Shown: positions 1-6,589 of the stretch, piece by piece | Numbering within the stretch: the first letter of the stretch is position 1 | How the letters are laid out: each line of letters begins with the position of its first letter | Origin: Gemmobacter lanyuensis | GTDB lineage: Bacteria > Pseudomonadota > Alphaproteobacteria > Rhodobacterales > Rhodobacteraceae | DNA: 64,000 bases | NCBI RefSeq assembly: GCF_014652355.1 | Contig: NZ_BMYQ01000008.1 | Coordinates: 1-64,000, forward strand | Direction of reading: 5' to 3' | The notes under the pieces: generated by a model | Database searches by the model: none | What the model was told of the DNA's origin: nothing | Seen by the model: the letters and a program-made list of their open reading frames with translations, nothing else | Made by a program: the position numbers and the translations under genes

Positions 1-70
1 CGCAGACCCACCTTGGCACATCGATGCCGTCGGGGGGCGGTCACATCATCAACGCCTGGGCACCAGCAAC

Positions 71-1925
71 ATGGAGGGCATGGTAGGCGATCTGTCGAAA
101 CAACTCTCCCAATCCGTGGGCAATGCCCTGACACGGGCCAGCGTGTCGCTTAGCGAAGCCACTGACCGTATTGGCCTCATGGTGGATCGGATGGACGGCA
201 GTCAGGCTCAGGCCGGGAACGGCCTGCGGGACGCCGTTGACCAGTTGTCCAAGGCCATGGCCGATATGCGCTCTGAAGTTGCGGCCAGCGGGAGAACTGC
301 CACCGAAGCCATGACCTCCGGCGCGGATCGCCTGCTTTCGGTGATGAACGACACACTGAACGGCATCCGCGAAAACACAGGACAAGGGGCCACTGCGATG
401 CGTAGCGCTGCCGAAGAGATGCGCCGCGCAGCAGAGGGCTTCCGCGAGGCCCTGACCGCTGCCAGCGCAGAAAGCGCTGAGGCCGTGCGGCTCAAAATGG
501 CGGCAAGCTCGGAGGAAGCGGGCAAAGCCATCACCGGAGCGGGGACCGCCTTGTTGGAAAGCTTCAGCAAGACAAGTTCGGACATCTCGGGCCTTGGCGC
601 CCAGGTTGGGGATGGACTGCGGGAGGCCTTGGGACAGATGTCGCAAACCCTAGCAGATCTGAGCGCAAAGGTCACGGCCAGCGGGCAAACTGCGACCGAC
701 ACGATAAACGCGGGCGCAGACCGGTTGCTTTCGGTGATGAACGAGACCCTTTCGGGCATCCGTGACAACACTGGACAGGGCGCAGAAGCAATGCGCGCAG
801 CCGCTGATGAAATGCGCCGTGCGGCGGAAGGCTTCCGCGACACCTTGGCCAACGCCAGCGAGGCCAGCGCAGAAGCCGCGCGCCAAAGGATCGCGGCCAG
901 CACCGAAGAAGCAGGTCAGGCCATCACCGGTGCGGGCCAGTCCCTGCTGGAGAGCTTCAACCAAACCAGTGCCGATATCGCCAAGCTTGGCACAGAAATG
1001 GGCGGGGTCATCGGCGACGAACTCCTGTCGCGTCTGGAAGAGGTAAGCGGGCGCCTTTCGGAATTCGCTGATGCTGTAAAAGAAGGCGCATCGGGCGCGC
1101 AAAAGGCGGCCTTGGGCATGAACACGGGGGCCGATGCCATCAATGGCGCCTCGACCGGGTTCCGTGGAGCAAGTCAGACGCTGACCGCCGCATTCGACCC
1201 AATCCGTGCATCGCAGGAGCGGATCGAGATTACACTGCGCCGAGTTGGAGATCTTGTTGAAACGGTTTCGGAGACCCTGATGCAGAACTCTGCCTCGGTG
1301 GCAGAAAACGCAGCCCACGTGTTGGACACGGCACAAACTGCCTTGGGCACGGAACGCGAAGGGATCCGTCGCAACCTCGAGGCAACCCGCGCCGCGATCG
1401 CACAATTGTCCCAGGAGGCTGCCAAGCTGGATCAGATCGACGCCAGCCGAGGCCAGCCTGGCCTTGGAAACCGCGATCCGCGCCTCGCTGCGGGATGCCC
1501 TTTTCCTCTGCGAACGCGATCCGGCCTTGCGCGCGATCGAAAGCACGGCGCGTCACCTCGGGATCGACCTCGTCGGAGAGGACGAGGATCTGCCGATCCT
1601 CGCCGACAAGATGCTTCGGCTCATGATCGAGCTCAGCGAAGAACGCGAGCGGCGTACGCGTGGCCATTTCTCCGACAACCAGCCCTACCTCGCCCTCGAA
1701 CTTTCGGGCGAAAACACGTCCACCAGCTTTACGAAAACATCCTCAACGGCCCCGCACGCCCCAGCAGGATTGGAACGGAACGCTCCCGCTGAACCGACCC
1801 AAGCCGCGGACCAAACCGCCGCGTCAGACCCCGGCAGATCCGCCGAGCGTCCCTCCAACGAACCGGACGAGGCCGCCCCGGCATTGGTTCAAGCAACCGA
1901 GCCGAGCGATGGTTTCGACGCCTGA
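71..1925 (+). pseudogene. Broken long helical repeat protein (ZorA-tail-like?), frameshifted and 3'-truncated by an IS
   Basis: The reading frame is open from the window edge, so the true start is probably outside; ATG 71 is only the first in-frame Met. Residues 1 to about 455 are Ala/Ser/Glu-rich, low-complexity and helical, with no membrane segment or catalytic motif. Two tandem copies of a 131-residue unit are visible (bases 221-613 and 614-1006), sharing ADRLLSVMN, TGQGA, EMRRAAEGFR and AITGAG. Around base 1448 coding character leaves this frame and continues in the +1 frame (SLALETAIRASLRDALFLCE onward); removing one C near 1448 joins the two as DASEASLALE. The downstream part ends at TGA 1923-1925, which coincides with the end of the IS remnant. 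Long helical tails of this kind occur in ZorA of Zorya defence systems, in tape-measure-like proteins and in other coiled-coil proteins; none can be chosen here because the N-terminus is absent. Confidence 0.6.
221..1006 (+). repeat. Two tandem 393-bp coding repeats
   Basis: Copy 1 (221-613) begins GLRDAVDQ and copy 2 (614-1006) begins GLREALGQ. Unit length is exactly 131 codons in both copies, so the reading frame is kept. Similarity is strongest in the middle (ADRLLSVMN, then an Asn-Thr-Gly-Gln-Gly segment, then EMRRAAEGFR) and near the end (AITGAG, LLESF). This is an internal duplication within one protein. Confidence 0.8.
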
Positions 1926-2351
1926 GCTGCTGCCGGTTTCGTGGACGGCGAGTTCAGCTAGCATAGCGCGGGCCTCGAACTCCATGGGGCTGAGGTAGCC
2001 CAGTTTCGAATGCCGTCTGCGCGGGTTGTAGAAGCGCTCGATGTAATCGAAGACGGCGGCGCGTGCCTCGTCTCGGGTGCGGTAAACCTTCCGTGCCGCC
2101 CGTTTGGTCTTCAGCGATGAGAAGAAGCTCTCCATTTCCGACCTCGCCATGGTCTCTCGGACCAGTGGCGTTCCCATGGCTCGATCCCAGACGTTTCCGG
2201 CCCGGCTCATCAAGCAGGTGATCTCGTTTTCGGCCAGAAGCCGTTGAAACTGCTCGCCTGTGTATTGCGAGCCCTGATCTGAATGATTAAGCAGCGCGTC
2301 AGACTTGCCGCGTCGCCACACGGCCATCATCAGCGCGTCCATCAGCTGCAG
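1923..2351 (-). pseudogene. IS3-type transposase OrfB, C-terminal fragment
   Basis: The minus-strand translation contains DALMMAVWRRGKSDALL, then HSDQGSQYT with the second catalytic Asp, then MESFFSSLKTKRAARKVYRT with the catalytic Glu, and ERFYNPRRRHSKLGYLSP, the hallmark end of the rve integrase core. The first catalytic Asp and the N-terminal helix-turn-helix part are absent. Between NVWD and MESFF there is an extra stretch (RAMGTPLVRETMARSE) where related transposases normally have only two or three residues, so the DDE spacing is altered. The frame runs past the IS end into neighbouring DNA, so no native stop is visible. Confidence 0.75.
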
Positions 2352-2376
2352 CTCGCCCCAGAAACTGGCGGCCATC
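1923..2376 (-). mobile_element. IS3-family insertion sequence remnant (one end only)
   Basis: The left boundary is placed at 1923, where TGAGCTGCTGCCGGTTTCG resembles the terminal inverted repeat of IS3-family elements and where the upstream gene loses its own sequence. Inside lies the C-terminal half of an OrfB transposase on the minus strand. The other IS end, orfA and the N-terminal half of orfB are missing; transposase similarity fades between about 2345 and 2376, just before the tRNA-His terminator. The right boundary is therefore approximate, and the element cannot move by itself. Confidence 0.7.
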
Positions 2377-2384
2377 GCTGGCAC

Positions 2385-2412
2385 AAAAAGCAAAAGGCCC
2401 CTGAAGGGGCCT
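2385..2412 (-). terminator. Rho-independent terminator of tRNA-His
   Basis: Arms 2395-2401 and 2406-2412 (AGGCCCC/GGGGCCT) form a 7-bp GC-rich stem with a 4-base loop. Read on the minus strand it is followed by TTTTGCTTTTTG. It lies about 25 bases after the tRNA 3' end. Confidence 0.85.
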
Positions 2413-2436
2413 ATGCTTTTCCTTATTAAGGAAGGA

Positions 2437-2513
2437 TGGTACCGACTCCCCGGCTCGAACGGGGGACCCCCAGATCCACAATCTGGTGCTCTAACCAACT
2501 GAGCTAAGTCGGC
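2437..2513 (-). tRNA. tRNA-His (anticodon GUG)
   Basis: On the minus strand the sequence folds into a standard 77-nt cloverleaf including an encoded CCA: acceptor GCCGACT/AGTCGGT (with a G1-U72 wobble), D arm GCTC...GAGC, anticodon arm CCAGA-TTGTGGA-TCTGG with anticodon GTG, and T arm CCCCG-TTCGAGC-CGGGG. The base before G1 is T, so no G-1 is encoded, and the discriminator is A73. Most bacteria use G-1:C73 for histidine identity; loss of both is known for alphaproteobacteria and goes with their divergent HisRS. A promoter upstream and a hairpin terminator downstream make it a single-gene unit. Confidence 0.96.
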
Positions 2514-2522
2514 ACTGGCGGC

Positions 2523-2551
2523 GGTTTAGCCCCCCGCTTCGGGGATTGCAA
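2523..2551 (-). promoter_or_regulatory. Promoter of tRNA-His
   Basis: On the minus strand a -35 TTGCAA (2546-2551), a 17-base spacer and a -10 TAAACC (2523-2528) end 9 bases before the mature tRNA 5' end. The spacer contains a small CCCCG/CGGGG hairpin. Confidence 0.6.
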
Positions 2552-2631
2552 GACCCCTCACGCGCTTGCCATCAGGTTTTTTCGGCGCTAGGCCAAAGAT
2601 CAAGAAAAGCATCGGAAATCTGGAGGATGCG

Positions 2632-2844
2632 ATGGGCATCGACAAGCAAAGCGAGATCGCGGCGAACCTGCAAATCGGGCCGACCGATCAGGGCATGGTA
2701 CGAATCTACGTCGAGGCAGAGGGCGGGATCGAGCTGCCGCTCGACTTCGATCCTGATGAGGCCGAAGAGATCGCGGAAGAGCTGCGCGCAGCGGCAGAGG
2801 CCGCCCGCGCCATGGCCGACAGCCGCCCTAAGGGGAAGCGCTGA
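2632..2844 (+). CDS. Small conserved acidic protein (DUF6324-like)
   Basis: This 70-residue protein starts MGIDKQSEIAANLQIGPT and continues with a short beta-rich part (MVRIYVEAEGGIELPLDF) and an acidic, then Ala-rich helix (DPDEAEEIAEELRAAAEAAR). Start 2632 is preferred over upstream codons because GGAGG lies 5 bases before it. It resembles a small family of unknown function found in Rhodobacterales, which I match from memory to DUF6324. No catalytic residues or targeting signal are visible. Its 3' end overlaps the convergent mmcB gene by 17 bases. Confidence 0.7.
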   Translation: MGIDKQSEIAANLQIGPTDQGMVRIYVEAEGGIELPLDFDPDEAEEIAEELRAAAEAARAMADSRPKGKR

Positions 2845-3289
2845 TCCGCGGATCCCGCAGCGCCTGCAGACGCAGCGCCGCATGGCGCGCGAATTTCTGC
2901 ACCATGACCTTGCGACGGGCCGGTGCCAATAGCGTGGCCGGCCCCATCCGCAAAATTTCGGCCCCGTAATCATCGGCCAGGATCAGGCCGGTGTCCTCAG
3001 GCAGGATCTCGGTCGGGAAATTCAGGTCCACCGCCCAGAAGAAGCGGTCACACCATTCCAGATAATTCTGCCATTTACGGTCGGCGGCGAAATCCGCCCG
3101 CCCAGATTTGCATTCGATCACCCAGATCTCGCCCTTAGGGCCAAGCGCCATCACATCGACGCGCAGGCCGGGGCTGGGCACAAGCTCTTCCACGCTGACA
3201 AATCCATGGCCCAGCAGATGCCGACAGACCCCGCGCGCAAGGCGCTGGCCGGGCATCAAAAGGGTTTGGGTCTGATCATCTTCCGCCAT
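2828..3289 (-). CDS. mmcB: MmcB family DNA repair protein
   Basis: A 153-residue protein matching MmcB, a putative PD-(D/E)XK-type nuclease that in Caulobacter is part of the DNA damage response to mitomycin C. The fold signature is visible: RVDVMALGPKGEIWVIECK gives the D...(E)xK catalytic core, followed by SGRADFAADRKWQNYLEWCD and the FPTEILPEDTGLILADDYGA segment typical of the family. The ATG at 3289 gives the family's usual length; longer upstream extensions are low-complexity and unlikely. It is transcribed away from the 6S RNA candidate and converges on the small gene at 2632. Confidence 0.88.
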   Translation of the reverse strand: MAEDDQTQTLLMPGQRLARGVCRHLLGHGFVSVEELVPSPGLRVDVMALGPKGEIWVIECKSGRADFAADRKWQNYLEWCDRFFWAVDLNFPTEILPEDTGLILADDYGAEILRMGPATLLAPARRKVMVQKFARHAALRLQALRDPRISASP

Positions 3290-3340
3290 GACGAAAAAAG
3301 AACACATGGCGAACAAGGTTGCAAGTCCCGCCAAGAACCC

Positions 3341-3369
3341 TTGCAAGGGGCGCAGGCGCGGCCTACCTA
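3341..3369 (+). promoter_or_regulatory. Promoter of the 6S RNA candidate
   Basis: TTGCAA (3341-3346), exactly 17 bases, then TACCTA (3364-3369). Transcription would begin around 3375-3377, where the closing stem of the RNA begins. The -35 hexamer is the same as that of the tRNA-His gene. Confidence 0.55.
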
Positions 3370-3373
3370 GGGG

Positions 3374-3537
3374 GTGGCGGGTGCTGCTCCTCGCGTGTGG
3401 GACACTTTTCCAGTGGCCGATAAGCAAACGAACGGGGGCTGGCTCTGGCAGGATCCTGGTCTTGCTACCTGGCACCCACCTGAGACCTCTGGCTCTCGGG
3501 AAAATCCGTCGCCCACGGTTGCTGCGGGCCCGCCACC
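3374..3537 (+). ncRNA. ssrS: Probable 6S RNA
   Basis: No plausible ORF occupies this interval, yet it has a promoter before it and a terminator after it. The ends pair as a long interrupted rod: GTGGCGGG (3374-3381) with CCCGCCAC (3529-3536), then GTGGG with CCCAC, GAC with GTC, and TTTTCC (3407-3412) with GGAAAA near 3500. Inside comes a large unpaired region and an apical hairpin around CAGGATCCTG. A closing rod, central bubble and apical stem is the architecture of 6S RNA, which binds sigma70 RNA polymerase by mimicking an open promoter. The CTGGCTCTCGGGAAAA segment resembles alphaproteobacterial 6S RNAs as I remember them. The conserved SRP RNA loop is absent. Confidence 0.75.
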
Positions 3538-3545
3538 TACATCTG

Positions 3546-3573
3546 AAAAAGCCCGGCGCTGCCGGGCTTTTGT
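3546..3573 (+). terminator. Bidirectional terminator
   Basis: AAAAGCCCGGC (3547-3557) pairs with GCCGGGCTTTT (3561-3571) around a GCT loop, with U-tracts on both strands. It ends the 6S RNA unit and the convergent membrane-protein gene at 3590-3904. Confidence 0.85.
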
Positions 3574-3589
3574 CATTCGGGGGCCTAGG

Positions 3590-3904
3590 TCAGTGCCGGA
3601 CGCGGCGCGTGGTCTGGGCCTTAGCCTCAACCCGCACCGGGATCAGCGCCGGGGCCCGGGTGCCGCCGTGCGGGCCGTCATCGGTTTGGGCCTGACGCAT
3701 CACCGCAATGGCGAATTGCGCGCCGGCAAACACGACACCATTGCTCACAAACATCATCAGCGCGGCCAGCCAGCCCATTTCGGTTTCCAGAACCAGATGG
3801 CCGAGGTTGGCAATGTCAAACCCGACCAGCAGCGCGACAAAGGCCGCAGACAACCCATACCCAATCGCAACATTGGTGATGTAAAGGCGGACGAGTTTCG
3901 GCAT
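3590..3904 (-). CDS. Small membrane protein of unknown function
   Basis: A 104-residue protein with two clear hydrophobic segments: about residues 8-30 (NVAIGYGLSAAFVALLVGF) and 45-68 (GWLAALMMFVSNGVVFAGAQ), then a hydrophilic C-terminal tail rich in Arg, Thr and Ala. Start 3904 has an ideal AGGAGG 7 bases upstream; the longer reading frame would remove that site. No known enzymatic motif is seen. It sits convergent to the 6S RNA candidate. An inner-membrane protein with an exposed basic tail is all that can be inferred. Confidence 0.75.
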   Translation of the reverse strand: MPKLVRLYITNVAIGYGLSAAFVALLVGFDIANLGHLVLETEMGWLAALMMFVSNGVVFAGAQFAIAVMRQAQTDDGPHGGTRAPALIPVRVEAKAQTTRRVRH

Positions 3905-3961
3905 GGCGATTCCTCCTGTCAATGAGGAAAACCTAGCACTCTGACCGCCGAGGACCAGTGC

Positions 3962-3982
3962 CAAAGCGCCGCACCGCGGCGC
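3962..3982 (-). terminator. Terminator of the rib-nusB-META run
   Basis: GCGCCGC (3966-3972) pairs with GCGGCGC (3976-3982); on the minus strand the stem is followed by TTTGG. It lies just after the stop of the META-domain lipoprotein gene and is the first good terminator after nusB. Confidence 0.55.
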
Positions 3983-3995
3983 ATTCTTGCGCAGG

Positions 3996-4361
3996 TCAGG
4001 GGGTTTTCGGCAAGAATTGGAGCATTTCGCCCCCTGGCCCTTCCAGAACCAGCATCCCTTCTTGCACCTGCGCGCGGGTCACGCGGGACAGGGTTGCAAG
4101 AAAGGCCGTCTCGGCGGCCAGATCCGGGCAGGCCATGCGCGTCGCGCCGATGCCCGACAGCCGGAACGCGGGCAAGGTGCCCTCGACCGTGGCGAACCAG
4201 CGGTTGCAGGGCGCCTGCCCCGCAGCCCGCCCCGGCTCGCGCAGGTCCAGCGTGACGGGCCGCGCGCCCTTGGCCTGCAGAACCCATTCCTGCGCCAAGG
4301 TCGGCCCGTCGGACTGACAGGCGGCCAGCAGGATCAGGCAGGCAAGCAGAGGACGCTTCAT
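3996..4361 (-). CDS. META domain-containing lipoprotein (HslJ-like)
   Basis: A 121-residue protein beginning MKRPLLACLILLAACQSDG: charged start, hydrophobic core and lipobox LAAC, so it is predicted to be processed by signal peptidase II and anchored by Cys15. The mature part has META/HslJ features: a pattern like PCNRWFATVEG, then the IGATRMACP segment near the middle and repeated beta strands. HslJ family proteins are envelope lipoproteins linked to stress or antibiotic tolerance; the substrate is unknown. The gene starts 11 bases after nusB ends, so it is probably the last gene of that transcript. Confidence 0.8.
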   Translation of the reverse strand: MKRPLLACLILLAACQSDGPTLAQEWVLQAKGARPVTLDLREPGRAAGQAPCNRWFATVEGTLPAFRLSGIGATRMACPDLAAETAFLATLSRVTRAQVQEGMLVLEGPGGEMLQFLPKTP

Positions 4362-4372
4362 CGCGATGCCCT

Positions 4373-4843
4373 TCAGGCCGTAAAGGCTTGGGGCTTTTCT
4401 TCGCGGGCCATATGATCGAGCACCGCATTCACGAATTTCGGCTCTTTGCCATCATCGAAGAAGGCCTTGGCCACATCGACGAATTCGTTGATCACCACCT
4501 TGGGCGGGGTGTCCAGCGCCACAAGCTCGGCCCCGGCGGCCCGGAACAGCGCGCGGATCACCGGGTCGATCCGGTCGATCGGCCATTTCGCCACCAATGC
4601 ACGGTCAGTCAGCTGGTCGATCTTGGCCTGCCAGTTCACCGCCTCGGACACGAGGCTGCGGAAATGCTTCAGATCGCCCTCGGCCATTTCGGTGCCATCC
4701 TCGAAAACCTCGCCGAAGCGGTGGCTTTCGAATTCGCGGACGACGCGCTCCACCGTCTGCCCCGAGGTTTCCATCTGGAACAGCGCCTGCGTGGCGAAAT
4801 AGCGCGCGGCGGACCGCATCTGTTTCTTGTCAGCCTTGCTCAT
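4373..4843 (-). CDS. nusB: Transcription antitermination factor NusB
   Basis: A 156-residue all-helical protein with the NusB layout: N-terminal RSAARYFATQALFQMETSG, a central segment ending LTDRALVAKWPIDRIDPVIRA, and the conserved end TPPKVVINEFVDVAKAFFD followed by KFVNAVLDHMAR. NusB with NusE (S10) binds boxA in rRNA leader RNA to prevent premature termination. The ATG at 4843 overlaps the ribH stop as ATGA, which indicates translational coupling and excludes the longer upstream start. The ribH-nusB pair is a widely conserved arrangement. Confidence 0.97.
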   Translation of the reverse strand: MSKADKKQMRSAARYFATQALFQMETSGQTVERVVREFESHRFGEVFEDGTEMAEGDLKHFRSLVSEAVNWQAKIDQLTDRALVAKWPIDRIDPVIRALFRAAGAELVALDTPPKVVINEFVDVAKAFFDDGKEPKFVNAVLDHMAREEKPQAFTA

Positions 4844-5358
4844 GCGGACATTCCCCCTTCGGGACGAAAGCCCATGCCGCCGCGGCTGCCGGACCATTTA
4901 TGCGAAAGCGCGATCAGATGCAGCGCCGCCGCCGCTGCCCCGCCGCCCTTGTTCTGGCCCGCAACCTCGGCGCGGACCTCGGCCTGATGGCGGTTTTCCA
5001 CCGTCAGGATGCCATTGCCGATGCAGGCGCCCTGCAATCCCAGCAGCGTGATCGCGCGGCTGGAGTCATTGCAGACCGTATCGTAATGGGTGGTTTCACC
5101 GCGGATCACGCAGCCAAGCGCGACATAGCCGTCATATTCGGCCATGCGTTCGGCCATGGCGATGGCGGTCGGAATCTCCAGCGCGCCCGGCACCTCGATC
5201 ACCTCGGCCTCGGCGCCGCAATCGGCAGCCACGGCCTTGGCCCCGGCGACCAGTGCATCCGCGATATCCTTGTAATAGGGCGATACCACGATCAGCAGCT
5301 TTACAGGCCGGTCAAAGCGCGGCAGCGGCAAAGTGTAATGTGTTTCGTTCGCAGCCAT
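4840..5358 (-). CDS. ribH: 6,7-dimethyl-8-ribityllumazine synthase
   Basis: A 172-residue lumazine synthase, the penultimate enzyme of riboflavin synthesis, condensing 5-amino-6-ribitylaminouracil with 3,4-dihydroxybutanone 4-phosphate. Signatures: VVSPYYKDIADALVAGA (substrate pocket), VPGALEIPTAIA, ALGCVIRGETTHYDTVCND with the catalytic-region His, and GILTVENRHQAEVRA. The C-terminal 25 residues (SGSRGGMGFRPEGGMSA) are a Gly-rich extension. It starts two bases after the ribB stop and overlaps nusB by four bases, forming a tight ribB-ribH-nusB unit. Confidence 0.97.
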   Translation of the reverse strand: MAANETHYTLPLPRFDRPVKLLIVVSPYYKDIADALVAGAKAVAADCGAEAEVIEVPGALEIPTAIAMAERMAEYDGYVALGCVIRGETTHYDTVCNDSSRAITLLGLQGACIGNGILTVENRHQAEVRAEVAGQNKGGGAAAAALHLIALSHKWSGSRGGMGFRPEGGMSA

Positions 5359-5360
5359 GG

Positions 5361-6464
5361 TCAGTCCTTGATCGGGCGGGTTCCGGCGATCGAAAGACCA
5401 TAGGCCTCAAGACCCACAACCTTCGGTGCCTGGTGATTGGTGACAAGCGTGATCTGCCGCAGACCGAGCGCGGCAAGAATCTGTGCCCCCAGCCCATACT
5501 GGCGCAGCGTCTGCGGCGCAACCTCTGCCCCGTCGATCAGTTTCATCGAGGTGTCGCGCAGCAGCACGACCACGCCGCGCCCTTCGGCCGCGATCAGGCG
5601 CATCGCCCCCGACAGCTCGCCCGCGCTGGTGGAATCGCCGATCCCCAGCACATCGGCCAGCGGGTCCATCGCATGCATCCGCACCAGAACCGGCTCGCCC
5701 GAGGCGATGTCGCCCTTGGTCAGCACAACATGTTCGCCGCCCTGCGCCACGTCCGAAAAGATCCGCATGACCCAATCGCCGCCGTGGATCGAGGTCACGC
5801 GCTTCACCGCGCGTTCGCGCACCAGATTGTCATGGCGGCGGCGATAGGCGATCAGATCGGAAATCGTGCCGATCTTCATGTTATGGCGCTGCGCGAACTG
5901 GATCAGGTCGGGCAGACGGGCCATGGTGCCGTCATCATTCATGATTTCGCAGATCACGCCCGCGGGCTTCAACCCGGCCAGACGCGAAATGTCGGTCGCG
6001 GCCTCGGTATGGCCTGCGCGCACCAGCACCCCCCCGTCACGCGCCCGCAGCGGGAAGATATGGCCGGGCGTCGCAATGTCCTGCGGGCCAGTCTTGTCAT
6101 CAATGGCCACGGCCACGGTGCGCGCGCGGTCGGCGGCGGAAATCCCGGTTTCCACCCCTTCCCGCGCCTCGATGGAAACGGTGAAGGCGGTCTCATGCCG
6201 CGAGGAGTTCTTCGAGGCCATGAGCGGCAGGCCCAGCTGGTCGATCCGCTCGCTCGACAGCGTCAGGCAAATCAGACCGCGGCCATGCGTGGCCATGAAG
6301 TTGATCGCCGCCGCGTCGCACATTTCCGCCGGGATCACGAGATCCCCTTCATTCTCGCGGTCCTCATGATCCACGAGAATGAACATCTTGCCCTTCCGGG
6401 CGTCCTCGATGATCTCCTCTACCGAGGAGATGGCGTCGGAAAAATCGCTCTTCGACTGGCTCAT
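5361..6464 (-). CDS. ribB: 3,4-dihydroxy-2-butanone-4-phosphate synthase with a degenerate RibA-like C-terminal domain
   Basis: A 367-residue two-domain protein. Residues about 10-210 are the RibB domain with DHEDRENEGDLV, THGRGLIC, SSRHETAFTVS and RAGHTEAA, all at metal and substrate positions, so conversion of ribulose 5-phosphate to the riboflavin precursor is well supported. Residues about 215-365 align with GTP cyclohydrolase II, but the zinc-binding three-Cys motif is missing: the equivalent segment reads VRMHAMDPLADVLGIGDS. The RibA half is thus very probably inactive, and a separate RibA must exist elsewhere. It is followed by ribH two bases later. A nested inverted repeat sits just upstream. 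Confidence 0.93.
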   Translation of the reverse strand: MSQSKSDFSDAISSVEEIIEDARKGKMFILVDHEDRENEGDLVIPAEMCDAAAINFMATHGRGLICLTLSSERIDQLGLPLMASKNSSRHETAFTVSIEAREGVETGISAADRARTVAVAIDDKTGPQDIATPGHIFPLRARDGGVLVRAGHTEAATDISRLAGLKPAGVICEIMNDDGTMARLPDLIQFAQRHNMKIGTISDLIAYRRRHDNLVRERAVKRVTSIHGGDWVMRIFSDVAQGGEHVVLTKGDIASGEPVLVRMHAMDPLADVLGIGDSTSAGELSGAMRLIAAEGRGVVVLLRDTSMKLIDGAEVAPQTLRQYGLGAQILAALGLRQITLVTNHQAPKVVGLEAYGLSIAGTRPIKD

Positions 6465-6479
6465 CGCATGTCATCCTGG

Positions 6480-6517
6480 CTATGGCGGGCCCCTCATGGG
6501 CCTTTTTTGTGCCATAG
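6480..6517 (+). terminator. Nested inverted repeat with a plus-strand U-tract, upstream of ribB
   Basis: An inner stem GGCCC/GGGCC (6488-6492 with 6498-6502) is followed on the plus strand by six T. An outer pair CTATGGC/GCCATAG (6480-6486 with 6511-6517) encloses it. The T-run points against ribB transcription, and no plus-strand gene ends here, so it is either a terminator of antisense transcription or a structured ribB leader. No FMN riboswitch (RFN element) is recognisable. Confidence 0.45.
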
Positions 6518-6589
6518 CGCGGCCCGCCCGTGAAGGCCAGTCTGCAAACCGCGGCAAATACGCCATACGGCCCTGCGGGGGCGCACAGA

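Noticed and set aside
221-1006. CRISPR-like repeat array
   Set aside because: The two 393-bp units are diverged in-frame protein repeats with no spacers.
71-1925. A complete Zorya defence system
   Set aside because: Only a ZorA-tail-like repeat protein is seen; no MotA-like N-terminus, ZorB, ZorC, ZorD or ZorE is present, and the gene is broken.
3374-3537. Signal recognition particle RNA
   Set aside because: The conserved SRP loop (GGTCAGG...GGAAGGAAGCAG type) is missing, and the structure is a bubble rod, not a short hairpin.
6465-6589. FMN riboswitch upstream of ribB
   Set aside because: None of the conserved RFN blocks can be found on either strand here or upstream of ribE.
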